56,462 bases of DNA from Amycolatopsis coloradensis (GTDB taxonomy: Bacteria; Actinomycetota; Actinomycetes; Mycobacteriales; Pseudonocardiaceae): NCBI RefSeq assembly GCF_037997115.1, contig NZ_CP150484.1, forward strand, positions 4,117,913 to 4,174,374, given 5' to 3'. The position numbers and the translations under genes are program-made. Shown piece after piece: positions 15,994-22,136 of the stretch. Each line of letters opens with the position of its first letter. The first letter of the stretch is position 1. The notes below the pieces were generated by a model. The model had not been told where the DNA came from. It did no database searches and worked only from the letters and a program-made list of their open reading frames with translations.

Positions 15994-16737
15994 ATGACCA
16001 CTGGCGTCCTGCCCGAAAGCGAAGCCGCGACGTACGCCGGCTGGTTCGCCTGCCTGGCTGAGCCGATGCGGGTGAAACTGCTGCACGCGGTCGCGACGTC
16101 GTCCGGCGGCCTCACCGTCGGCACTCTGACCGAAATCCTCGGAACGAGTCAATCCACGTGCTCGCACCACGTCCGGAAACTCGCCGAAGTCGGTTTCCTG
16201 CACCTGCGGAAAGAGGGCACCGCCACGGTCGTCACGATCAACCAGGCCTGCTGCAGCGGGCTCCCGCACGCGGCCGACGCCGTCATGGGCCTGCTCGCCC
16301 CACGGCCCTGCTGTCCGGACGACGTGCCCGATGACGTCGTCGTCCGACCGGCGGTCGGCGGCGAAAGGCTTGACGCGGACTGGCTGCCTGGGCACTGCTG
16401 GGTCGCCGAGGTCGACGGCGAAGTCGTCGGCTGGATCGCGGCGACCCCGGTCTCGGGTCGCGATGGTCATCGAGGCGTCGCCGAAACCTCTGTCCACGTC
16501 GTCGAAGGTCACCGCGGTCGCGGGGTGGGCAAGGCTCTGATCCACAAACAGGTCACGGAGGCCGATGCCGCCGGGATCCGGACTTTGCAGACCTCGGTCC
16601 TCACCGACGACCGAGCCGGGATCGCGTTGCATCGCAGCGCCGGCTATCGCACGGTCGGCATCCGCGAACGGATCGTCGAGCGTGACGGCGTCTGGTGCGA
16701 CACCGTTTTCCTGGAACGCCGCAGCTCCGCCGACTGA
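15994..16737 (+). CDS. ArsR repressor fused to ArsN/Bar-like GNAT acetyltransferase
   Basis: 247 residues. Residues 10-105 are an ArsR winged helix (SQSTCSHHVRKLAEVGFLHL) with two vicinal cysteine pairs after it, Cys86-Cys87 and Cys106-Cys107, a plausible As(III)/organoarsenical site. Residues 115-247 are a GNAT domain: acetyl-CoA loop GHRGRGVGKALI (172-183), AETSVHVVE, LHRSAGYRTVG and GVWCDTVFLERR, the pattern of phosphinothricin/arsinothricin N-acetyltransferases (Bar, Pat, ArsN1). ATG 15994 lies 6 nt after GATACT, so the message is probably leaderless. Predicted role: arsenical-sensing repressor that also acetylates an amino-acid-like arsenical such as arsinothricin. Domain calls are strong, substrate is inferred. 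Confidence 0.88.
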   Translation: MTTGVLPESEAATYAGWFACLAEPMRVKLLHAVATSSGGLTVGTLTEILGTSQSTCSHHVRKLAEVGFLHLRKEGTATVVTINQACCSGLPHAADAVMGLLAPRPCCPDDVPDDVVVRPAVGGERLDADWLPGHCWVAEVDGEVVGWIAATPVSGRDGHRGVAETSVHVVEGHRGRGVGKALIHKQVTEADAAGIRTLQTSVLTDDRAGIALHRSAGYRTVGIRERIVERDGVWCDTVFLERRSSAD

Positions 16738-16807
16738 AGTCCGCCCGTTATCGCTGATCACCCATTTCGAAGTCGTCGGGTAGTCGCAGACCGTGCCGGT
16801 ATCAGGT

Positions 16808-16833
16808 GTCGCCGGCACGAATGTTCCGGCGAC
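16808..16833 (+). terminator. Small hairpin after the ArsR-GNAT gene
   Basis: Perfect 8-bp inverted repeat GTCGCCGG/CCGGCGAC with a 10-nt loop, 70 bp past the stop codon, in the 272-bp gap before the roadblock genes. No U tract. The remaining gap DNA shows no coding frame I can support; it must hold the promoter of the roadblock operon. Confidence 0.4.
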
Positions 16834-17009
16834 CTGCTGCGTACACGGAAAGTGCTTGAGCCGATCGCGTGATGCCGATACCCAGTTTCTTGGACGCGTA
16901 GGTTACGGCGGACTTCGGTGGTACGGTCCATCGCGGTCGAGAACCTCGTCGAGTGATCATTGCCTCGTGTCATTCAGTGATGGGCCTTCGGAAAAAGAGA
17001 GTATGAGTA

Positions 17010-17378
17010 GTGGATTTCGACGCACTGATCGCCGAATTGCGAAACCTGCGGGACAACGTCACCGGGGTGACCGACACGGTGATAGCCGCGGTCGACGGAA
17101 TACCGATAGTCGCCGACGCGGCGAAGAACATCGACCCCGCGGAGGTCTCCGCGCTGGCCGCCGCGAATCTCGGGATCGCGCGCCAGGCGGCCGAGGTGAC
17201 CGGGAAGGGGACGCTCCGGCAGACCGTGGTGTTCAGCAGCGACGGCTACATGGCCGTCTACGCCATCGACCGGATGGCGCTCATGGTGATCATGGGAGAC
17301 CGGCAGCTGAACGTCGGCCGACTTCTTTTCGAATGCCGCCCTGTCATCGACCGGATCAGCTCGATATTGGCCGCATAG
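17010..17378 (+). CDS. Roadblock/LC7-domain protein
   Basis: 122 residues forming one roadblock/LC7 domain: LIAELRNLRDNVTGVTDTVIAAVDGIPIVADA, then AANLGIARQAAEVTGKGTLRQTVVFSSDGYMAVYAID and the final dimer helix. Family members (MglB, bacterial CvnB) dimerise and act as scaffolds or GTPase-activating partners of small GTPases. GTG 17010 follows AAAAAGAGAG. Unlike Streptomyces conservons, no nitrate-sensor kinase, DUF742 or GTPase gene lies near; instead a second roadblock-like gene follows after 25 bp. Function therefore unknown. Confidence 0.85.
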   Translation: MDFDALIAELRNLRDNVTGVTDTVIAAVDGIPIVADAAKNIDPAEVSALAAANLGIARQAAEVTGKGTLRQTVVFSSDGYMAVYAIDRMALMVIMGDRQLNVGRLLFECRPVIDRISSILAA

Positions 17379-17403
17379 AAGCCAGACGAAGAAAGTGAGT
17401 TCG

Positions 17404-17775
17404 ATGAACATCGAAAACGCGCTGAAGGAATCCATGTCGATCGCCGGAGCGGTCGGTGTCGCGCTGGTCGATTACGAGAGCGGGATGTCGCTCGGCACGA
17501 GCGGGGGTGGTGATTGGTTCAACCTGGAGGTCGCGGCCGCGGGCAACACCGATGTCGTCAGGTCGAAGATGCGGGTCATGTCCGCGCTGTCGCTCAACGA
17601 CAGCATCGAGGACATCCTCATCACGTTGCATCGCCAATACCATCTGATCCGGCTGCTGGATGCCATGAACGCCAGGAGTTCCCTTTTCCTGTACCTGGTG
17701 CTGGACCGGGATCAGGCGAATCTCGCGCTGGCTCGGCACTACCTCAAGCGTATCGAGGCGGAACTGCAGGTCTGA
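17404..17775 (+). CDS. Roadblock-like small protein
   Basis: 123 residues, no close match that I recognise, but predicted secondary structure and the segment ALKESMSIAGAVGVALVDYESGMSLGT follow the N-terminal helix plus beta-hairpin of the roadblock/LC7 fold, and VMSALSLNDSIEDILITLHRQYHLIRLL/SLFLYLVLDRDQANLALARHYLKRIE resemble its second half. Start ATG 17404 after AGAAAGTGAG, 25 bp behind the first roadblock gene. Equal length and tandem position suggest a heterodimer with its neighbour. The fold assignment is inference by eye and should be checked with profile search. Confidence 0.65.
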   Translation: MNIENALKESMSIAGAVGVALVDYESGMSLGTSGGGDWFNLEVAAAGNTDVVRSKMRVMSALSLNDSIEDILITLHRQYHLIRLLDAMNARSSLFLYLVLDRDQANLALARHYLKRIEAELQV

Positions 17776-17797
17776 ACACGAACGGAGGAAGCCGGCG

Positions 17798-18523
17798 ATG
17801 ACCGGAGTCGCGTCCAGTCACCACGTGCTCGTCGCCGGCTCGGCGCTCATGGGCAGTCTCGGCCCGTTGTTCCCGGCGGGGTTGAAGCTCATCGGCGATC
17901 GGCTCGAATTGGTGTTCGCCCTGCCGGGCGGCGGCACCGACCGCCACACCACGGATTCCGCACCGTCGGACCATCCGTTCGTCGCGGTGAAGGAGCGGAT
18001 CCGGCTCGGTGCAGGCACCGGCATACCGCCACCGCGGTTCTTTCTCGACACCGGCAACAGGTGGACGCGGTTGCACGTGGAGCTCACCGGACTCGCGGTG
18101 CGGGCGGTGATCGTGCTGCCGGACGAGCTTACGGCCGGGTCACTCAACGCACCGTATCTCGGGTGCTGGCAGCACCAGGTTCCCGGTTCCGTGCGGCTCG
18201 CGATGGACGAGATCGCGCGGATCCTCGCCCGGTGCCGCCATCGGGCCGGCGGACCGGAACCACTGATCGACCTGGAGCTGGACTATGTGCCGGACCGTGA
18301 TTTCGAGGCCGTGTTCGCGCGAGCCCATGGTCCGGTCAGGCCGTTCATCGCCCCCGTCCGTCCCGCGTTCAAGATGCGCTGGCACGCGGTGACACCCGCG
18401 CAGCGCAAGGCTTTCGCCGTCGATTTGATCGACGTGACGACCGCGGGCCGGTGGCTTCGACGCAAGCCGACCGCGAGGATCATGGGACTCGACGTGGAAC
18501 TACCGCCGAGGCCTTGGCGTTAA
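17798..18523 (+). CDS. Unknown protein in the roadblock operon
   Basis: 241 residues, not recognised. ATG 17798 follows a CGGAGG ribosome site 22 bp after the preceding gene, so it is the third gene of one operon. No signal peptide or membrane helix. The N-terminal half alternates strands with Gly turns (LVFALPGGGTD, RLGAGTGIPPPRFFLDTGN); the middle holds a conserved-looking ELTGLAVRAVIVLPDELTAGSL and the C-terminus is basic (KMRWHAVTPAQRKAFAVDLID, GRWLRRKPTARI). It may be an effector or partner of the two roadblock proteins. It ends before a strong bidirectional terminator. Confidence 0.75.
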   Translation: MTGVASSHHVLVAGSALMGSLGPLFPAGLKLIGDRLELVFALPGGGTDRHTTDSAPSDHPFVAVKERIRLGAGTGIPPPRFFLDTGNRWTRLHVELTGLAVRAVIVLPDELTAGSLNAPYLGCWQHQVPGSVRLAMDEIARILARCRHRAGGPEPLIDLELDYVPDRDFEAVFARAHGPVRPFIAPVRPAFKMRWHAVTPAQRKAFAVDLIDVTTAGRWLRRKPTARIMGLDVELPPRPWR

Positions 18524-18535
18524 CCCCGGATGGTG

Positions 18536-18573
18536 GTGAGCGGCGATCCGGTGCGGCCCGGATCGCCGCTCAC
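18536..18573. terminator. Bidirectional terminator, 16-bp stem
   Basis: Perfect inverted repeat of GTGAGCGGCGATCCGG (18536-18551) with its complement at 18558-18573, loop of 6 nt. It sits between the convergent roadblock operon (stop 18523) and the serine protease gene (stop 18581) and serves both. Confidence 0.8.
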
Positions 18574-18580
18574 GATCGTG

Positions 18581-19705
18581 TCAGGCGGTGACGAGGGACA
18601 AGCCGTAGTTCTGCAGGATCTCGTTCACCGGCTGGAACCAGGTCTCACCGCCGGAGCCGCAGTTGCCCCAGCCGCCGGAGGTGACTCCCTGCGCTTGGTC
18701 GCCGGTGATGAAGGAGCCGCCGGAGTCGCCGGGTTCCGCGCAGACGTTGGTGCGGGTCATCTGGTGCACCGCGCCCTGCGAGTAGTTGACCGTCTCGTTG
18801 TGCCCCAGCACGGTGCCGCAGTGCCAGTGTGTCGTCGAACCGGACCGGCACACCGAGGTGCCGACCGGCGCGACCCACGAGCCGCGGACGAGCGCGTCGC
18901 TGACGGTGCCCCAGCCGAGGACGACCGGCGCGGTCCACCAGCCGTTGCCGATCCGGATGAAGGCGTAGTCGTTGCCGGGGAAGGAAGAACCGGCGAAGTT
19001 GCCCATCGCCGAGCCGTCCCAGCCGACTACGGAACTGCCGGTGCCGCCACAGTGGCCGGCGCTGACGAAGCCGCCGTGGACGGAGAATCCGATGGAGCAG
19101 CGGGTGTTCCCGTTGATGTAGTACGGGTCGCCGCCGACGGTGCCCGCTGCGAACGGCTCGGCCTTGGGCGCGGTGACCACCGTGACCGGACCGGATTTCC
19201 TCGCCCTGGCGAGGAAGTCGTCGACGTCGGAACCGTGCCCGCCCGGCCGCACCGCGACCACGACGCTGCCGCTGCGCGGGTCGGCGCGCCAGCCGCTGAC
19301 GGCGGCGGGAGCGGGCTTGGTCTTGGCCGACATGTCGATTTCGGCCTTGGCCGCGTCGAGCCGGGCCGCGCTGATCGCGACCGCGGTGGGCTCGGCGCCG
19401 GCCTGCCGGACGGCGGAAACGGCGGCGGGGTCGGTCACCCCGACGACGAGTTTGCCGCGCGCCGGATCGAACCAGGCGCCGCCGAACGCCGCACCGGCGG
19501 CCTGCTGGGCGACGGGCAGCACCCGCGACGCGGTCATCTCCTGGGTGAGCCTGGTCGAGGCCTGCGCGGCGGTGAGCCCCAGATCCCGCTGCATGGCGGC
19601 GATCAATCCGGGGGAAGCCTGTGCGACCGGGGCGAGGGCGGCGGATGTGAGACTCGCGGTCAGGACGGCGGCGCCACCGACTGCCAGGGCGATTCTTCGA
19701 CGCAT
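18581..19705 (-). CDS. Secreted S1 serine protease, streptogrisin/alpha-lytic type
   Basis: 374-residue preproenzyme. Signal peptide to AQA (residue 30); alpha-lytic-type propeptide about 31-187 (QRDLGLTAAQASTRLTQE; SGSVVVAVRPGG); mature domain from about 188 (GTVGGDPYYINGNTRCSIGF). The catalytic triad is visible: His218 (SAGHCG), Asp246 (NDYAFI), Ser328 (PGDSGGS). Three cysteine pairs can form disulfides (203/219, 286/296, 322/348-region). Start ATG 19705 with AGGA-type site upstream. The propeptide acts as folding chaperone and inhibitor. A paralogue of similar size lies at 53006. Role: extracellular protein degradation, or processing of a secreted partner; the divergent neighbour is the FAAL/EspC cluster. 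Confidence 0.95.
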   Translation of the reverse strand: MRRRIALAVGGAAVLTASLTSAALAPVAQASPGLIAAMQRDLGLTAAQASTRLTQEMTASRVLPVAQQAAGAAFGGAWFDPARGKLVVGVTDPAAVSAVRQAGAEPTAVAISAARLDAAKAEIDMSAKTKPAPAAVSGWRADPRSGSVVVAVRPGGHGSDVDDFLARARKSGPVTVVTAPKAEPFAAGTVGGDPYYINGNTRCSIGFSVHGGFVSAGHCGGTGSSVVGWDGSAMGNFAGSSFPGNDYAFIRIGNGWWTAPVVLGWGTVSDALVRGSWVAPVGTSVCRSGSTTHWHCGTVLGHNETVNYSQGAVHQMTRTNVCAEPGDSGGSFITGDQAQGVTSGGWGNCGSGGETWFQPVNEILQNYGLSLVTA

Positions 19706-19799
19706 GGTCTAGTCCTCCAAGGTCGGGGGAAAGAAACACACTGCCCGCCGAGTGTGCGGCCGTGGTCCGGGAAAGAGCGAGGAATGTCCGGTCTTCTGT

Positions 19800-19825
19800 C
19801 CGGAATTCACAAGAGCGAATTCCGG
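19800..19825. promoter_or_regulatory. Palindrome in the protease/FAAL intergenic region
   Basis: CCGGAATTC-N8-GAATTCCGG, a perfect 9-bp inverted repeat about 95 bp upstream of the protease start and 89 bp upstream of FAAL. A second repeat CACACT-N8-AGTGTG lies at 19736-19755 near the protease start. Either could be a regulator site; a role as attenuator hairpin in the protease leader is also possible. Confidence 0.45.
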
Positions 19826-19913
19826 CGGACCGGGTCGGGAATCGTCTACTTAGGACGAACAGCGGCACGGGCCCTCCGAGCGCCCCCGCAAGGGTTCCAG
19901 TACGTTGCCGGAT

Positions 19914-21563
19914 ATGACCGCGTCGCCGGAGGATGTGCCGGAGCAGGTGCTGCGCACCTCGATCGTGGAGCGGTTGTTCGCTCGTGAAGCCGACTCGCGC
20001 CCGCTGTTCACGCACCAGGACCACAGTGCCGGTGTGGACAGCACCGTCACCTGGACGGAGTTCGTCTCACGCGTGCGAGTGGTCGCGGGCGCGCTGCGCC
20101 TGGTCGCCCGGCCGGGTGATCGCGTCGCCGTGCTCACCGGCCAGGACCTGAATTACCCCTTGGCGTTCTTCGGAGCGCTCGCCGCCGGGCTCGTCGCCGT
20201 GCCGTTGATGGCACCGGGCAGTCCTTCCCAGCGAGCCAGGCTCACCGGCGTGCTGGAGGACAGTGGCGCGCGGGTCTGGCTGACCTCGTCGGCCGCCGCC
20301 GCGAAGGTGGGCGAAGCGGGCACACCGGACCACCTGATCGTGGTCGACGAGCTTTCCGGACCTCCGGCCGATCCGGTTCCGGTCGCACCGGAAAGCCCCG
20401 CCTATCTGCAGTACACGTCCGGGTCGACACGGGAGCCCGCCGGCGCCGTGATCCCGCACCGGGCGGTCGCCGCCGCCTGCTGGCAGGCGAGCCGGGCCTA
20501 CGCCGTCGACGAGGGCACGACCTGCGTCGGCTGGATCCCGTTCTTCCACGACATGGGCCTGATCCAGCTTCTGTGCCTGCCGGTCCACGCGGGGGCGCGA
20601 TCGGTGTTCATGTCGCCCGCCGAATTCGTGCATCGTCCGGTGAGATGGCTGCGTCAGCTCGCCGATCACCCGGCCGTGTTCACCGCAGCGCCGAACTTCG
20701 CGTTCGACCTGGCCGTCGATGCGGCCGGAGAAGCGGGGGACGACCTCGACCTCTCCGCCGTCCGGGTCGCGCTCAACGGCGCCGAGCCGGTGCGGCCGGA
20801 CACGGTCGCGCGCTTCCTGGAGGCCTTCGGCCCGCGTGGATTCCGTGCCGAGGCACACCGTCCGTCGTATGGCCTTGCCGAGGCCACCGTGTACGTCGCG
20901 AGCGCGGGCGCGGAAGGACCGCGTAGTGCGGTGTTCGACCGCGAAGCCCTCGCGCAGGGCCAGGCGATCGAGGTGCCGGAAGGTCAGGAACTCGTCTCGG
21001 TCGGTCGTCCGCTCGGTCAACGGGTCCGGATCGTCCGGGACGGGGTGGTGCGGCCCGACGGCCTGGCCGGGGAGATCTGGATCCACGGGCCGAACGTCGC
21101 GGCGGGGTACTGGGGCCGTGGCGACGCCGCCGCGTTCGGCGGCGAACTCGACGGCGTCGGCGGCTGGCTGCGCACCGGCGACCTCGGCGTGGTCCATCGC
21201 GGAGACCTCTACATCACCGGCAGGCTCAAGGATCTCATCGTCATCGACGGCCGCAACTTCCATCCGCAGGACATCGAGGCGGTGGCGGGCGAGGCGCATC
21301 CGGCGATCCGCCGCGACCGCGTCGCCGCGTTCGGTGTCACGGACGAAAGGGGAGAAGGGGCGATGTTGGTAGCCGAATGGGCAAAGAACGCCGAAGTGGA
21401 TGTCAAAGAAGTGACGAGAGTGGTATTGCGCGCGGTTTCACGCGAACATGATCTGACGTTGCGATCGGTACGCCTGGTTCCTTCCGGTGACCTTCCGCGT
21501 ACTTCCAGTGGCAAGGTCGCGCGGGCCGCGGCGAGGGCGCGTTATAGTCGGCCCCGTGGGTGA
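19914..21563 (+). CDS. Fatty-acyl-AMP ligase (FAAL)
   Basis: 549 residues, ANL superfamily. Motif A3 YLQYTSGSTREPAGAVIPHRA, then GWIPFFHDMGLIQ, ALNGAEPVRPDT, EAHRPSYGLAEATVYVAS, WLRTGDLGV and GRLKDLIVIDGRNFHPQDIEA. The HDMGLI and YGLAEAT patterns are characteristic of FAALs, which activate fatty acids to acyl-adenylates and pass them to a carrier protein rather than to CoA. ATG 19914 lies 7 nt after TACGTT, suggesting a leaderless message; a TTG at 19905 is the alternative. The stop overlaps the downstream acyl carrier protein gene. No PKS or NRPS is nearby, so the acyl chain has another fate. Confidence 0.92.
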   Translation: MTASPEDVPEQVLRTSIVERLFAREADSRPLFTHQDHSAGVDSTVTWTEFVSRVRVVAGALRLVARPGDRVAVLTGQDLNYPLAFFGALAAGLVAVPLMAPGSPSQRARLTGVLEDSGARVWLTSSAAAAKVGEAGTPDHLIVVDELSGPPADPVPVAPESPAYLQYTSGSTREPAGAVIPHRAVAAACWQASRAYAVDEGTTCVGWIPFFHDMGLIQLLCLPVHAGARSVFMSPAEFVHRPVRWLRQLADHPAVFTAAPNFAFDLAVDAAGEAGDDLDLSAVRVALNGAEPVRPDTVARFLEAFGPRGFRAEAHRPSYGLAEATVYVASAGAEGPRSAVFDREALAQGQAIEVPEGQELVSVGRPLGQRVRIVRDGVVRPDGLAGEIWIHGPNVAAGYWGRGDAAAFGGELDGVGGWLRTGDLGVVHRGDLYITGRLKDLIVIDGRNFHPQDIEAVAGEAHPAIRRDRVAAFGVTDERGEGAMLVAEWAKNAEVDVKEVTRVVLRAVSREHDLTLRSVRLVPSGDLPRTSSGKVARAAARARYSRPRG

Positions 21564-21819
21564 TCACCGCGCGGAGGTCGTGAAGGTCGTCAGTGAGACT
21601 TTTCGGCTTGATCCCGCCGAAATCGAGTCCGACGCGCCGCTCGAGGAGCTGGGTATCGACTCCAAGGGACGGATAAGACTCCTGTCGGCGCTGGAGATCT
21701 ACCACGACGTGAGGATTGATCTGGACCAGCTGGACCGGTTCACCGACATCGGGTCGGTGGCCGAAGTGCTCGCAGAGGCACTCGGCGGTAAGGCCGACGG
21801 ATCCGACGAAAGGCGCTGA
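21556..21819 (+). CDS. Acyl carrier protein
   Basis: 87 residues, four-helix carrier domain. The phosphopantetheine attachment serine is Ser36 in ELGIDSKGRIRLL; the usual DSL is DSK here. Helix III/IV region VRIDLDQLDRFTDIGSVAEVLAEA is standard. GTG 21556 lies inside the FAAL 3' end (8-bp overlap), so the two are translated together, and the ACP is almost certainly the acceptor of the FAAL acyl group. Six bp separate it from the EspC-like gene. With no synthase in the window, it may deliver the acyl chain to a protein target. Confidence 0.92.
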   Translation: MGDHRAEVVKVVSETFRLDPAEIESDAPLEELGIDSKGRIRLLSALEIYHDVRIDLDQLDRFTDIGSVAEVLAEALGGKADGSDERR

Positions 21820-21824
21820 AAAGA

Positions 21825-22136
21825 ATGAGCGGGGGCTTCACCGCGGCGACCGATGCGCTTTCTTCGGCATCGAAGAACATCGGAAAGCTGACGGAACAGT
21901 TGCTCGAAGACAACCCGGATCTGTCGAGCACACCGGTGAACGCGGCAGGCTTCGGCCAGGCGCACGGCGACCACGCGAAGAAGTACACCGACGGGGTGGC
22001 GGCGTTGTGGGCGTCGGTCCAGGGGTACAGCACCACGCTCGGCTCGTTCGGCACGAACCTCGGTACCGCCGCCACCGCCTACGGCACCAACGAGGACGAG
22101 CAGAAGGACAAGATCACCAAGACTGGGATGCGCTAG
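21825..22136 (+). CDS. EspC-like/WXG100-related type VII secretion substrate
   Basis: 103 residues, all helix with one central turn, matching the ESX EspC-like family: start GGFTAATDALSSASKNIGKL, AAGFGQAHGDHAKKYTDGVAALWASVQGYSTTLGSFG, and AATAYGTNEDEQ. A YxxxE signal for type VII export is present (Tyr86, Glu90). No signal peptide. ATG 21825 is 6 bp after the ACP stop, and the stop codon shares one base with the next GTG (TAGTG). The tight spacing links ACP, this protein and the following giant protein in one operon. No Ecc secretion machinery is in the window, so export would use an ESX-like system elsewhere. Confidence 0.78.
   Translation: MSGGFTAATDALSSASKNIGKLTEQLLEDNPDLSSTPVNAAGFGQAHGDHAKKYTDGVAALWASVQGYSTTLGSFGTNLGTAATAYGTNEDEQKDKITKTGMR

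Noticed and set aside
15994..16737. Starting the ArsR-GNAT protein 12 residues earlier (ATG 15958 region)
   Set aside because: That codon lies inside the operator and before the -10 box; the ATG 6 nt after GATACT fits better.
18530..19987. A 485-codon plus-strand frame opposite the first serine protease
   Set aside because: Antisense to the catalytic triad-bearing gene; composition is typical of a shadow frame.
21716..22135. Longer N-terminus (about 140 residues) for the 978-residue protein
   Set aside because: It would overlap the EspC-like gene and end of ACP entirely; GTG 22136 with TAGTG coupling is more plausible.
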